In this document: positions 22,619 through 32,264 of the stretch, piece after piece
How the letters are laid out: the number at the start of each line of letters is the position of its first letter
How positions within the stretch are numbered: position 1 is the first letter of the stretch
Assembly (NCBI GenBank): GCA_040902425.1
Contig: JBBDXI010000075.1
Location: 1 to 64,000 of the forward strand
Length of the DNA: 64,000 bases
DNA from: JBBDXI01 sp040902425
GTDB lineage: Bacteria > Planctomycetota > Phycisphaerae > Phycisphaerales > UBA1924
Direction: 5' to 3'
Translations under genes and position numbers: made by a program
Notes under the pieces: model-generated
What the model was told of the DNA's origin: nothing
What the model saw: the letters and a program-made list of their open reading frames with translations, nothing else
Database searches by the model: none

Positions 22619-25600
22619 TCAGGTGTTCGAGAGCGACGTCGTGAGCCCCAGCGCCGCGCCGCGCGTGCCCCAGGCGCCGTCCAGCACCAGGTCGTAGTGG
22701 TTCATCTTCGCCGCGAACGGCAGGTTCGCCGACGCCTCCACCGCGAAGAAGCTGAAGGTCCGCGGCCCCTGGGCCCCGCCGGGGTGCGGCGCGTTGAGGA
22801 TCTCGGCCAGCTCGTGCAGGGCCACCGCCCCGAAGTGCTTCGCGTCCACCGCGATCGTCGTCGACACCGTGTACCCGTCGTTGAAGACGAACTTCAGCGT
22901 GATGTCCAGCGTGTTGACGTCCGGGTTGTAGAAGTACAGGTTCTCGAAGTACAGGTTCCCCGCGTGGATCCGGTTCATGAACCCGTCGCCGAAGAACCAG
23001 CTCGTCGCCGCCTCCGTGTTGGCGTGGGTGACGTCCGTCGTCGCGTTCGGCGGCGTCGAGCCCGGCCGGATGGTGCCGCCCACCACCGAGATCGGCCCCG
23101 TCGCGTCGTAGCGCAGCCCCACCAGCTGGTTGTCCGTCAGGCCCAGGTCCGCCCCGGCCAGGTTCAGGAACGTCCCGCCCTCGATGATGAACGAGCGGAT
23201 CACGTCGGGCAGCCCCGCGTTGATGTACCGCGACACGATGTTCACCGTCACCGGCGAGGCGCCCGGGTTGAACATGGTCACCGCCGTCCGGATCGTGTCC
23301 GAGGTCATCAGCCCGGGGATCACGCCCGTCGCCGCCCCGCCGTCCGGGTCGCCCAGCGTGCCGTACCCCGTGTTGTTGACCAGGTCGTAGTGGCTCAGCG
23401 CCGCCACGACGCCGAAGTGCGCATCGCCCGGCGTCGCCGGGGCCGAGGTGACGGTGAACGCGAACTGCCCCGGCCCGATCGGCGCCAGGGAGGAGAGGTT
23501 CCACCCGCCGCGCCGGTTGGCCTGCACCGTCTGCGTGAAACTCACCACCTGTCCGTCGGAGCGGAAGACCGTCAGCGTCACGTCCGACGCCGTGTCGTTG
23601 GGGTTGTAGAAGATCACGAAGTCGCGGACCGTGCCCACGCCCCGCTCCCCCTTCGGGAAGCTCCACGAGGTGGACGTGCGGCTCGTGAACGCCTCGCCCA
23701 GCGTCGAGCCGAAGTCGTAGTGCGAGATGTTCGCCGCCAGGAACCCGTCCGACTCGATCACGATCGAGTAGGGCGCGTTGGCCGCCAGCCCCGGCACCCG
23801 GCCGTTGATCCCGTCGCTGATGGTGATCCCGCCGCGGCTGTTGGCCTTCACCACCCAGTTGTCCGCCGCCACCAGCTCGGCCCCGGTCCCCTCGAACCGC
23901 AGCCGCACCGTGTAGGTCACGTCGAAGTCGTTGGCGTTCCCGATCGAGACGAACTCGCGGATGGCGTCGTTGGCGAAGCCCTCCGGGTAAAAGAGCGTGT
24001 ACGTCTCCGGCGCTGTGTCCACCCGGACGGTGTACCCGCCCGTCCCCGACAGCCCGTCCACCTCGATGAAGTACTTCAGGTTCGGGCCCGTGATGTCGAA
24101 GGTCACCCCCGCGTTGAACCCCGGGCCCCCGAACACGTCCGTGGCCAGCAGGTTCTGCGCCGGCCCGAACACCTTCACCGACACGTCCAGGAAGCTCCCC
24201 GTGGGCGTCACGATCTGCACGAACGCCTTCCGCGGGCGTGCCTCGGTGCCCGACAGGCTGGTGAAGAAGAACAGGTCCGTGTCCCCGGTCAGCTCGATCA
24301 CGCCCGTCGAGGTCCCGTCGCCGGTCCGGGGCGAGAGCGGGATCAGCGTCGCCAGCTCCCACTGGCCCGCGTTCGCGTGGTCGTCCGCGGGGACGCCCTG
24401 CGGGCGCGGCGTCTGCAGGGTCACGGTGTAGCCGCCGACATCCAGGTCGGTCAGCACCAGCACGTAGTACGTCTCCGCCGTGAGCACGCTGATCGTGCGC
24501 GTCACCGAGCCGTTGACCAGGCCGTCCTCGTCGTTGGCGTCGCCGTCGATCACGATGCCGCCGATCTCGCTGGTCGAGCCGTCGAACAGCCGCAGCGCCG
24601 GCGTGAAGTTGCTCCCCGGCGTGTCGATCGTGATCCGGGCGTTGCCGTCGCCCAGGGCCGTGAACCGGAACAGGTCGGTGTCCTCGACCACCTCGATGAT
24701 CCCCGTCGCCGCCCCCAGCCCGTTGGCCGGCGTGATGGCGATCTCCGTGGCGATGGGGAACTCGCCCTCGTTGGGGTGGTCATCCGGGACCGGCGTCCCC
24801 AGGTTGACCAGGTAGTTCCCCGTGTCGCTGGTCTTGAACGTGTTGCCCCCCGGGTTGAGCCCCCGGATAAGCACGAAGTACGTCGCGTTGCGGTCGGCCG
24901 CGAAGCGGAAGCGGGCCACCGACTGCGACACGTCCGGCCCCACCACCGTGGTGTTGCCCGTGTCGATGTCCACCAGCGACTCCCCCCCCGCGTCGAACAC
25001 CGAAACGCCGATGAACAGCGTGCTGTCCGTCGGCGAGACCGCGTTCACCGTCACGATCCCGCCCGCGCCCACGCTGAACTGGAACAGGTCCGTGTCCCCG
25101 GAGAGCTCGATCACGCCGCTGCTCCCGCCCGTGCCCGAAGGGCCGATCAAGATCGTGTCCTCGGGGTTGCGCGTCAGCGTGAACTGGTTCTCGTCCGGGT
25201 GGTCGTCCGTCGCCTTGGTCATCGTTAGCGTCAGCTCGTAGTCCCCCTTGTGCGTGTCCGGGTTCACGCCCGACACGACGACGTAGTACGTGCGGTAGGA
25301 GTTGCCGCTGGAGGTGGAGGTCCGCGGCGGCGCCGTCAGCGACACCGTGGTGGTGCCCGGCAGCACCGCCGTCCCCGCGCCGAAGCCCACCTGCAGCAGG
25401 ATCGGCTTGCCCACCCCGGGCACCACGTCGTCCTCGCTCACCTCGTACACCCGCACGAACGGGCTCAGGGTCGCCGTCAGCGAGCGCACGCTCAGCGTGG
25501 CGCTGTCGAAGGTCAGCGCGTCGAACGCGAACACGTCCGAGTCCCCGGCGTGCTCGATCGAGCCCGTCACCGTCTCCGTCCGGTCGAAGTCGTAGAGGTC

Positions 25601-28600
25601 CGAGTCGATGACGAACGCGCCGCCGAACTGCCGGTTCCCCGGCAGGTCGTCCCGCGCCGGCACGCCCGAGACGCTCACGCGGTACCGGCCCTCGTCGGTC
25701 CCGCTCCCTCCCTGCACCACCACGAAGAACTTCCGCCCCTGGTCCGCCAGCACGTTGATGTTGACCGCCTGGCTCCCCGTGGCCGTCGCCTGGCCCAGCA
25801 CGGCCGTCGTGGCCGCGTCGATCACCGTCACCTGCCGCCCGAAGAGGTCGCCCTCGCGGGTCGTCACCGAGATGCGGGCCGTGCCGCTGGCCGGGGCCAC
25901 GAAGAAGAACAGGTCGGAGTCCGCCGGGTTCGAGGGGACGTTGTCGATCTCGCCGTCGATGAAGCCCAGCGTCGCCGTGGTGCTGGGGATGTTCAGGTCG
26001 ATCGGGATGGGCGTGGCCTGGTTCAGGTCGAACTGGTTCACGTGGTCGTCCACGAAGTCCAGGTTGGACATCGAGTTGATCAGCATCTCGTAGCCGCCCA
26101 GCGCGTGCCGCCAGTCCACCGTGGAGAGGTCGCCCGCGAAGGGTGCCTGCCCGCTCTCGACCTGGACGTAGTACGTCTTGCCGGCCTCTACGTGGAAGAT
26201 CGCCCGCGCATCGCGCCGGTGGTACTGCCGGTTCAGGAAGCTCGCCCCCGTGTTGGCCACGTCGTACTCGCCGGCCGTCACCTCGTTGTCGTTGTTGTAG
26301 ACCAGCTGCTGGAAGTCGTTGTCGAAGATCCGCAGGGCGGAGTCCAGCGGGCTGCTCAGGGTCTTGGTCTTGGTGACGATGTCGATCTCGGGCGGCGTCA
26401 GCGGGTCGCCGTCCTCGGTGTTGATGTGGGCCTCCCAGTACTCGTCGGTGATGTTGGTCGTGTTGATCCGAACCTCCGTCGCCCCCGTGTACAGGGCCCG
26501 GAACTTGTAGAGGTGCGTCTCCCCGATGTGCTTGATCGCCGCGAAGTCCGACTGCTGAAGGATGATCCGGCCCTTGCTGCCGGGGTTGCCCCCCAGCCCG
26601 CCCGCCAGCGGGTTCACCGCCGCACCCGCCCCCGCCGGCGCCGGCAGCAGCAGGTTCATCGCGTAGCCCCGCCCCAGGTTGATCCCCGAGCCGTTCCCGC
26701 CCAACGCCAGGAAGTTGTTCCCCGGCAGCGCGAGCACGCCGCCGTTCTCCGCGTTGTTGTAGTTCGACCCGTCCCCGCTGATCTCGTTGATCGGGATGTC
26801 CTTGGCCGTCGCGAAGTTCCCCGCCCCGGGGATGGCCGGGTAGAACTGCGAGACCGGGTCGCTGAACGGCTCCGCCCGCTGGTCCGCATCCACCTGCAGC
26901 TGCACCGAGTACCGCCCCGAGCCGATCCCCGTCACCTCCAGGTAGTACACCTCGCCGCCCCAGACCTCGATCCCCGCCGGCTGCCCCGCCGTCCACGTCC
27001 ACGTGTACGGCGGCACCGGGATGGTCGGCGGGAAGCTGGCCGGGTCGAGCATCCCCGCCGGGTCGGTCACGCCCGTGCGGACCACGTTGTTGAGCTCGTA
27101 CACCTCCTCCAGATTGGAATCGAGCACCCGGATCGTCGCGTTGTTGAGCGTCTGCGCGAAGGCGAGGATCTGCAGGCGCGAAGCGGGGCGCCCGAAGCGC
27201 TGCCAGTACGTCTTCTGCCCCTGCGGGATGTCCGGCGTCTCGTAGCCCTCGAAATCGCCCAGCATGTCCACCGGCGGCACGAACTGGAACAGGTCGGTGT
27301 CGCCCGGGGCGTGGACCCGCCCGATCGCGTTGGCCAGCAGCACCTGGCTGTGGTCGGTCGCCAGCGCCGGGTTCCCCAGCGGCGGGTTGGTGACCAGCCC
27401 CGGGAAGACCAGCGGGCTGGGGTCGGGCGCCGCCACTGGCGGGCCCCACACGATCGGCGTCGCCAGCTCGAACTGCCGCCGCCGCTGGTCGAACGTCCCC
27501 GTCGTCGGCGTGTTCACGTGGTCGTCGATCGTCTCCGCCGCCGGCGCCTGCTTGAACGTGTGGTGCGCCTCCACCGCGATCGAGTACACCCCGCCCGCCG
27601 AGCCGTCGAAGTTCTCCACCACCGCGTAGTACGTCAGCCCGCCCTGAAGCCCGATGGCGATCCGCGCGATCGCCGACGGCAGCTCGTTGAAGCCGATCAG
27701 GATGCCCTGGTCGCTGTAGATCCGGATCGCCGAGTCCTGCAGCGGCGGCAGCGGCGTCGGCGCCACCGTCACGAACGACAGCCCCGTCCCCTGGGCCTGG
27801 AACACGTACAGGTCGCTCAGCTGCGCATTGGGCAGCGACGCCGCCGCCCCGCCCAGCCGCGTCGCCGGGTCCATCACGATCCGCGTCCCGATCGAGTCCA
27901 CCCGCACGCTGAAGTTGCCCGCGGCCGTCGTCCCGGTCACCTGGTCGGACCGGACGCGCACGTAGTACAGCGTGCTGCGGCTCGCCCGGTAGGCCAGGAA
28001 CGAGTTGCTCAGGTTGCCCGTGTCGCTGTCGTTGACGACCGAGTTGTCCGGGCGCCGCAGCGGCGTGCCGTCGGAGGCGTACAGGTCCAGTCGCGTGTCG
28101 AAGTCCGTCGCGTCCGCCGTCGCGTTGATCGTCAGCAGGCTGTCGAACAGCGCCCCGTTGCCCGTCGTCACCGCGTACACGATGTCGCTCCCGGGCAGCG
28201 TGATCGAGCCCGCGGCCGTCCCCAGGCCCGTCGCCGGGTTCAGCGCCGGGAAACCCGTCGAGAGCGCGTTCACCCGCACCGTGTAGTTGCCGGTGGTCCC
28301 CAGCTCCCCGCGGACCTGCACGAAGTACTCCCGCCCCGCCTCCGCCTTGAAGCCGATCCATCCGTCCTTGAAGACGCCCGTCGTCAGCGTCCCGTTGTTC
28401 GAGCCGCTCGCCACCAGCACCGGGTCGCCCTGGGTGTTGCGGGTGTAGACCTGCAGCGTCGAGTCCAGCGCGTTCCCGGAGTTCAGCGCATCGGCCCACA
28501 CGCGCACGAAGTCGTTCTGCGGCGCGGTGAACCGTAGCACGTCGTTGTCCAACGACGGGTCGATGATCCCGCCCACCGCGCCCGCCCCGCCCCCATCCAG

Positions 28601-28822
28601 CGCGATGAGCGTCGCCGTCGCCCCGTTCACGAACACGTCGTCGAAGCTCGGGTGGTCACCCGAGAGCATCACCCGGCTCTCCAGCTGCTCGAACGGCGAG
28701 AGCCCACCGTCGGCGGGAGTGGTGGGGGCGCCGGCCCGCCCGGCGCGCCCCGCGGCCTTCAGGAGACGACGGATCGAACGGGGGCGGGGGGCGGACGTGG
28801 CGGCGATATCCCTTGCACTCAT
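22619..28822 (-). CDS. Giant secreted surface protein with pre-peptidase C-terminal-like repeats
   Basis: 2067 residues from the ATG at 28822, chosen because GGAG lies 6 bases upstream. A basic Ala/Arg-rich leader ends in the planctomycete export-type motif FEQLESRVMLSG (residues 44-55). Then come at least six tandem beta-sandwich repeats of about 130-200 residues. They are recognisable by DDHXN starts, GVIELXGDTDLFXF centres and YYVVVXG ends, like PPC domains. The last 500 residues form a different module repeated about three times, each with a (S/N)HYD motif (NISHYDFGSTLGEAF, LSHYDLVNNTGYGTLG, MNHYDLVLDGAWG). It is probably cell-surface or extracellular and adhesive or structural. No sorting signal or protease triad is visible. 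Confidence 0.9.
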   Translation of the reverse strand: MSARDIAATSAPRPRSIRRLLKAAGRAGRAGAPTTPADGGLSPFEQLESRVMLSGDHPSFDDVFVNGATATLIALDGGGAGAVGGIIDPSLDNDVLRFTAPQNDFVRVWADALNSGNALDSTLQVYTRNTQGDPVLVASGSNNGTLTTGVFKDGWIGFKAEAGREYFVQVRGELGTTGNYTVRVNALSTGFPALNPATGLGTAAGSITLPGSDIVYAVTTGNGALFDSLLTINATADATDFDTRLDLYASDGTPLRRPDNSVVNDSDTGNLSNSFLAYRASRSTLYYVRVRSDQVTGTTAAGNFSVRVDSIGTRIVMDPATRLGGAAASLPNAQLSDLYVFQAQGTGLSFVTVAPTPLPPLQDSAIRIYSDQGILIGFNELPSAIARIAIGLQGGLTYYAVVENFDGSAGGVYSIAVEAHHTFKQAPAAETIDDHVNTPTTGTFDQRRRQFELATPIVWGPPVAAPDPSPLVFPGLVTNPPLGNPALATDHSQVLLANAIGRVHAPGDTDLFQFVPPVDMLGDFEGYETPDIPQGQKTYWQRFGRPASRLQILAFAQTLNNATIRVLDSNLEEVYELNNVVRTGVTDPAGMLDPASFPPTIPVPPYTWTWTAGQPAGIEVWGGEVYYLEVTGIGSGRYSVQLQVDADQRAEPFSDPVSQFYPAIPGAGNFATAKDIPINEISGDGSNYNNAENGGVLALPGNNFLALGGNGSGINLGRGYAMNLLLPAPAGAGAAVNPLAGGLGGNPGSKGRIILQQSDFAAIKHIGETHLYKFRALYTGATEVRINTTNITDEYWEAHINTEDGDPLTPPEIDIVTKTKTLSSPLDSALRIFDNDFQQLVYNNDNEVTAGEYDVANTGASFLNRQYHRRDARAIFHVEAGKTYYVQVESGQAPFAGDLSTVDWRHALGGYEMLINSMSNLDFVDDHVNQFDLNQATPIPIDLNIPSTTATLGFIDGEIDNVPSNPADSDLFFFVAPASGTARISVTTREGDLFGRQVTVIDAATTAVLGQATATGSQAVNINVLADQGRKFFVVVQGGSGTDEGRYRVSVSGVPARDDLPGNRQFGGAFVIDSDLYDFDRTETVTGSIEHAGDSDVFAFDALTFDSATLSVRSLTATLSPFVRVYEVSEDDVVPGVGKPILLQVGFGAGTAVLPGTTTVSLTAPPRTSTSSGNSYRTYYVVVSGVNPDTHKGDYELTLTMTKATDDHPDENQFTLTRNPEDTILIGPSGTGGSSGVIELSGDTDLFQFSVGAGGIVTVNAVSPTDSTLFIGVSVFDAGGESLVDIDTGNTTVVGPDVSQSVARFRFAADRNATYFVLIRGLNPGGNTFKTSDTGNYLVNLGTPVPDDHPNEGEFPIATEIAITPANGLGAATGIIEVVEDTDLFRFTALGDGNARITIDTPGSNFTPALRLFDGSTSEIGGIVIDGDANDEDGLVNGSVTRTISVLTAETYYVLVLTDLDVGGYTVTLQTPRPQGVPADDHANAGQWELATLIPLSPRTGDGTSTGVIELTGDTDLFFFTSLSGTEARPRKAFVQIVTPTGSFLDVSVKVFGPAQNLLATDVFGGPGFNAGVTFDITGPNLKYFIEVDGLSGTGGYTVRVDTAPETYTLFYPEGFANDAIREFVSIGNANDFDVTYTVRLRFEGTGAELVAADNWVVKANSRGGITISDGINGRVPGLAANAPYSIVIESDGFLAANISHYDFGSTLGEAFTSRTSTSWSFPKGERGVGTVRDFVIFYNPNDTASDVTLTVFRSDGQVVSFTQTVQANRRGGWNLSSLAPIGPGQFAFTVTSAPATPGDAHFGVVAALSHYDLVNNTGYGTLGDPDGGAATGVIPGLMTSDTIRTAVTMFNPGASPVTVNIVSRYINAGLPDVIRSFIIEGGTFLNLAGADLGLTDNQLVGLRYDATGPISVVGGTIRPGSTPPNATTDVTHANTEAATSWFFGDGFMNRIHAGNLYFENLYFYNPDVNTLDITLKFVFNDGYTVSTTIAVDAKHFGAVALHELAEILNAPHPGGAQGPRTFSFFAVEASANLPFAAKMNHYDLVLDGAWGTRGAALGLTTSLSNT

Positions 28823-29213
28823 GGCGGGCTCCAGCATGGATGGCCGGTCCGGGTTGCCCCGGGCTCTCGTGCGGCAGCGCCACCGCCGGCGGGCTGTGGT
28901 CGCTGCCCTTTCTCTCGGCGGCGCGCGGGGCGCGCCGGCCACCATCCGCCGGCAAGTCGTTCGCCGGCGACAGTTTGGGCAAGATAACCGAACGGGCGGG
29001 TGCTCGTCCAGCGCTCCCGGGGGGACGCTCCCCGGCTTCCTGACAGCGCTCCTGCCGCCCCCGACGCTCCCGCGCGGTTATCCGCTCCTTCTGGGTTCGC
29101 CGGGTGAACGGGGACGGTTCCGGCCGGGGCCGTTGGATGGGGCGTCCGGCTTGTCCCCGGCGGGCCGCGCCCCCCTTCATCGCCGCCCTTTTTTTCGCCG
29201 GTTTCGGCCGTCC
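28823..29213. other. Intergenic region upstream of the giant surface-protein gene
   Basis: 391 bases between two minus-strand genes (surface protein and racemase). The part near 28950-29000 should hold the surface-protein promoter. GGTTATCTTGCCC on the minus strand near 28990 offers a weak TATCTT -10, without a good -35, and I found no sigma-54 element. A T7 run with GC-rich flanks near 29187-29196 lies just past the racemase stop but forms no strong stem. Confidence 0.35.
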
Positions 29214-29906
29214 TCAGGCCTGGAGCGCCCGCTGCACGGCCCCCCGAGCGAGCAGGTCGGCCGCGTCATAGATAGGTAAGGGGGCGTTCTCCGGCGTCAC
29301 CACCAGGGGGGCCTCGCTGCACCCCAGGATCACCGCCTCGCACCCCCGCTCCCGCAGGTGCCGGATAATCCCCAGCACCGCCCCCTGCGACTCCGGCCGG
29401 ATGTCCCCGTAGATCAGCTCCTTGAAGATGATCTCATCCATCCGGTCCACCTCGTCGGGCTCCGGGGCCAGGACCTGGATCCCCCGCAGCCCCAGGTGCG
29501 TCTGGTAGGTCGACCCCGTCGTGACCATCTTCGTCCCGATCAGCCCCACCACCCGCCGCCGGTCCCCCTCGACCGCCCGGGCCACCAGCTCCGGCATCAT
29601 CACCCACGGGATCGGCGAGCCCGCCTCCGCCAGATGCACCCCGTGCTGCACCGCGTTGTCGGGCGTCAGGCAGAACTCCGCCCCACAGCGGGCGAGGATC
29701 TCCGCCGAGCGGCGGAGCAGGTCGCCCACCTTGTGCCAGTCCCCATCCCGCACCGCGTCGATGTAGAGGGCCAGGGGCTCGTTGTGGAGCGAGACGCGCG
29801 GGTGCTGGTGCGGCTCCAGGTAGTGCGCCGCCTGCCGGAGAATCTGGCGGTAAAAGAGCGCAGCGCCCTCGGGACTGACCGCCACGATGCCGATGTGCCT
29901 CGCCAC
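29214..29906 (-). CDS. Aspartate/glutamate racemase family protein
   Basis: A 230-residue member of the cofactor-independent racemase family. Both catalytic cysteines are present in their motifs: CLTPDNAVQHG in the first half and VILGCSEAPLVV in the second, with HNEPLALYIDAV and GLIGTKMVTTGS framing the substrate pocket. The likely reaction is amino-acid racemisation (aspartate most often), feeding D-amino acids to peptidoglycan or catabolism; specificity is not certain. The GTG at 29906 is the best available start (VARHIGIVAVSPEG) but has no strong ribosome-binding site. It diverges from hscB. Confidence 0.85.
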   Translation of the reverse strand: MARHIGIVAVSPEGAALFYRQILRQAAHYLEPHQHPRVSLHNEPLALYIDAVRDGDWHKVGDLLRRSAEILARCGAEFCLTPDNAVQHGVHLAEAGSPIPWVMMPELVARAVEGDRRRVVGLIGTKMVTTGSTYQTHLGLRGIQVLAPEPDEVDRMDEIIFKELIYGDIRPESQGAVLGIIRHLRERGCEAVILGCSEAPLVVTPENAPLPIYDAADLLARGAVQRALQA

Positions 29907-30027
29907 GAAGGGGTAGCGTACCGCTCCGGCGGCGGGGAAGCGAACGGGCGGGGGGGCGGTGAGCGCGGGGGCGGGGGGCGGCGGGGGGGCGCGCCGGGCC
30001 GCGCCCGGCAGGCCCGTAGACTCCGCC

Positions 30028-30573
30028 GTGAGCGGCGACCCCTTCAGCGTGCTCGGCCTCCCGGCCCGCTTCGACCTCGATCCCGGCGTGGTCGAGCGCG
30101 CGTATCTGGCGCGCTCCGCGAGGCTCCACCCGGACCTCGCCCGCGGGGATGCGGATGCCGCCCGCGAGATGGCGGAGCTCAACCGCGCCCGGATGACCAT
30201 CGCCGACCCCGAGCGCTGCGCCGACGCCCTGCTCCTGCGCCTCGGCGGCCCCCCGCGACGCGACGAGCGCGCCCTGCCGCCCGCCTTCCTCATGGAGATC
30301 ATGGACGTGCGGGAGGCGGTCGAGGCCGCCCTGGGCGCCGGCGACAGCGCCGCCCGCGACGCGGAGCGGGCCCGCTGGGAGCGGTGGGCGGAGGCCGAGC
30401 GGGCGCGGGCGATCGCGGAAGTGGGGGGGCTCTTCGCCGCCCTCCCCTCGCCCCCCCCGGCCGAAGCGCTGCGGGCGATCCGCATCCGCCTCAACGCCTG
30501 GCGCTACATTGAACGGCTGATCGAGCAGCTCGACCCCGCCTACGACCCCGGCCGAGAGCCGCTTGACGGGTAG
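30028..30573 (+). CDS. hscB: HscB-like co-chaperone for iron-sulfur cluster assembly
   Basis: 181 residues combining a J-domain (SVLGLPARFDLDPGVVERAY, LHPDLARG with the HPD tripeptide, then AELNRARMTIADPERCADAL) with the HscB C-terminal helical bundle (PPAFLMEIMDVREAVEAALG). HscB passes scaffold-bound Fe-S clusters to HscA for transfer. No iscU, hscA or fdx genes lie near, so it is separated from the usual isc cluster. The GTG at 30028 gives the family-typical N terminus. It is 9 bases upstream of the thioredoxin-like gene. Confidence 0.85.
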   Translation: MSGDPFSVLGLPARFDLDPGVVERAYLARSARLHPDLARGDADAAREMAELNRARMTIADPERCADALLLRLGGPPRRDERALPPAFLMEIMDVREAVEAALGAGDSAARDAERARWERWAEAERARAIAEVGGLFAALPSPPPAEALRAIRIRLNAWRYIERLIEQLDPAYDPGREPLDG

Positions 30574-30582
30574 ATCCAAGCC

Positions 30583-31098
30583 ATGGCCAAGGCAATGAAC
30601 TTCATGCTCGCCCTCCTCGTCGTCACGCTCATCGCGTGGCTGGCGATGTGCTCCCGTTCCTGCGGCGCCCCCGCCTACCCCGAGGGCTTCGAGCGCGGGC
30701 TCACCCTCCAAGAGGCCGCCGCCCGCGCGGATGACAGCGGCCGCCCGGTCCTCGTCCTGGTCGTGGCGGACTGGTCGCAGGAGTGTGGTCGCCTGCGCGC
30801 CGGCGCCCTCGACAGCGCACGCGTCGTCGAGTGGATCGCCGCCAATACCGAGCCCGTGTGCCTGGATGTCTCCGCTGCCCGCACCGGCAACCTGGAGGCC
30901 CAGGCCGCCATGGTCCGTCTCGGCGTATCGGAACTCCCCGCGATCGTGCTCCTCCGGCGCGGCCGCGAGATCGGGCGTCTGGACGCCGAACTGCTGAAGG
31001 GAGAGATCGGGTCCCGCGCCCTGGTCCAAGCCCTCGGCCAGGCCCTCGCCGCCGCCGACGCACCGGCGGACGAGGGCCCTGGCGACCCCCCCGGCTAG
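30583..31098 (+). CDS. Membrane-anchored thioredoxin-like protein
   Basis: 171 residues: an N-terminal anchor (MLALLVVTLIAWLAM, about residues 8-22), then a thioredoxin fold region with VLVLVVADWSQECGRLRAG in place of the WCGPC site, LEAQAAMVRLGVSELPAIVLL including the cis-Pro, and a C-terminal helix. Only one Cys remains where thioredoxins have two, so dithiol exchange is unlikely. The protein may bind or report rather than reduce. A close paralogue with nearly the same first 30 residues is encoded at 36148-36631, and it is frameshifted. Confidence 0.75.
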   Translation: MAKAMNFMLALLVVTLIAWLAMCSRSCGAPAYPEGFERGLTLQEAAARADDSGRPVLVLVVADWSQECGRLRAGALDSARVVEWIAANTEPVCLDVSAARTGNLEAQAAMVRLGVSELPAIVLLRRGREIGRLDAELLKGEIGSRALVQALGQALAAADAPADEGPGDPPG

Positions 31099-31111
31099 CC
31101 CGAGACGGTGC

Positions 31112-32062
31112 TCAGATGAACCGGTCGAAGCCCACGATCTCCAGGTCCTGCCCGCTCCAGACGCCGCGATTCACGAACGTATCGAACTCGTCGCCCCCCA
31201 GGAACTCCGCATCCTGGCCCGCGAACACGTTCTGCACGCGCACGACGTCCTTCCCGGTGTCGCCCTTGACGTGGATGTTCCGGCCCGCTCGGAGGTTGAC
31301 CATGTTCAGCACGTCATCGCCCGTGCCGGCCTCCAGGTTGAAGTCCAGGCCGGTCTTCAACCCCGAGATTGTGACGCGGTCGTTCCCCTCGTCGGTGATG
31401 AACGAGGCTGTGAGGACGACTTCGGTGCTGATGACCGTGAGCGTGTCGTTGCCCTTGCCGGTGTTCACCCGCAGGTCCTTTCGGATGGTTGACATCCGCA
31501 CGGTCACGGTGTCCGACTGGTCTTGACCGAGCACGCTCAGCACCCCATCGACCGTGGAGGCGGCCACCCAGACGTTCGAGTAGCCCTGCCCGGTCTCGAT
31601 GTTGAAATCGTTCCCGGTCCGGATGCCCACCGCGGTGACGCGGTCGTAGCCGGCGTCGGTCTTCACGGTGAGGTTGTGCCCCGCCCTCACGTGAGTGAGC
31701 AGCACGATGTCGTGACCGAGGTCCATCTCGATGTTGATGTCGGTGCTGGCGCGAAGCCCGCGGACGTCGAGCGTGTCGTTGCCCCCGAACAGCCGGATGT
31801 CCACTTTCTCCAGGTTGCCGCCGTTGAAAGTCGCGGACGGCTGACCGTTGATGGTCGTCCCCTCCAGCCCCCACACAACGATGGTGCCCTGGCTGTTGTG
31901 CGTGATCAGGACGTTGTTGGCCGCCTCGTCGCCGCGCAGTTCCAGGACCTCGCCCGCGCTGGCCTGGACGTTGCCCGCCAAGACCATCCTGTCCTCGAGC
32001 TTCTCGAACAGGCCCTCGGGCCGCGGAAACGACGCACCAGCTCGCCTGTCTTGCCAAGTCAT
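31112..32062 (-). CDS. Secreted surface protein with beta-helix-like repeats, probably sigma-54 controlled
   Basis: 316 residues from the ATG at 32062 (AAGG 7 bases upstream). The leader contains the planctomycete motif FEKLEDRMVLAG (residues 19-30). The rest is a regular series of roughly 20-residue beta-strand repeats with Asn/Asp-Gly turns (GNDTLDVRGL, GYDRVTAVGI, GNDTLTVIST, GTGDDVLNMVNL, GKDVVRVQNV), which fits a right-handed beta-helix or RTX-like calcium-binding stack. Surface or matrix role inferred. A near-consensus sigma-54 promoter lies 92-107 bases upstream, directly followed by the NtrC-type regulator and kinase genes on the same strand. Confidence 0.85.
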   Translation of the reverse strand: MTWQDRRAGASFPRPEGLFEKLEDRMVLAGNVQASAGEVLELRGDEAANNVLITHNSQGTIVVWGLEGTTINGQPSATFNGGNLEKVDIRLFGGNDTLDVRGLRASTDINIEMDLGHDIVLLTHVRAGHNLTVKTDAGYDRVTAVGIRTGNDFNIETGQGYSNVWVAASTVDGVLSVLGQDQSDTVTVRMSTIRKDLRVNTGKGNDTLTVISTEVVLTASFITDEGNDRVTISGLKTGLDFNLEAGTGDDVLNMVNLRAGRNIHVKGDTGKDVVRVQNVFAGQDAEFLGGDEFDTFVNRGVWSGQDLEIVGFDRFI

Positions 32063-32153
32063 TGAGATGCCTTTCTTGCGATGTCGAGGTCCGCGCAAGC
32101 GGCCCCGATGAGATTCCTCTCTCGGGCCTCGCGGCCGACAAGGGCCGACCCAG

Positions 32154-32169
32154 TGCAAGGGGCGTGCCG
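32154..32169 (-). promoter_or_regulatory. Sigma-54 (-24/-12) promoter
   Basis: Read on the minus strand: CGGCACG CCCC TTGCA, against the consensus TGGCACG-N4-TTGC(A/T); only the first base differs. Spacing between the invariant GG and GC is exact. It predicts transcription starting near 32143 and a leader of about 80 bases to the ATG of the surface protein at 32062. Confidence 0.8.
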
Positions 32170-32253
32170 TCCGAGCAGGTCATCAAACCGCGTTTTTCGC
32201 GGCCCGGCTGGGGGTGCGGGGACGCCTCGGGGGACCACCGCGTCCGGGAGTTG

Positions 32254-32264
32254 GACACAGTGTC
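32254..32264 (-). promoter_or_regulatory. Palindrome, candidate activator binding site
   Basis: GACACAGTGTC is a perfect inverted repeat around a central A, lying about 85 bases upstream of the -24 element. That is the usual distance for an NtrC-family enhancer site. It ends at the last base of the regulator's stop codon region, so it sits between the regulator and its presumed target. Only one clear copy is visible. Confidence 0.4.

Noticed and set aside
22697..28537. Two very long open frames on the plus strand (about 840 and 1095 codons) opposite the giant surface protein gene
   Set aside because: They are Arg/His/Pro/Val-rich antisense shadows of a GC-rich coding strand. The minus-strand frame has a ribosome-binding site, export motif, domain repeats and a terminator.
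28940..28960. Sigma-54-like element before the giant surface-protein gene
   Set aside because: A GCAAGTCG stretch has the -12 half but lacks the GGCAC half at the right spacing.
32188..32202. CCGCG-TTTTT-CGCGG stem as a strong terminator of the regulator gene
   Set aside because: Five base pairs only, and just three T follow on the minus strand; at best a weak terminator, and not listed as a feature.
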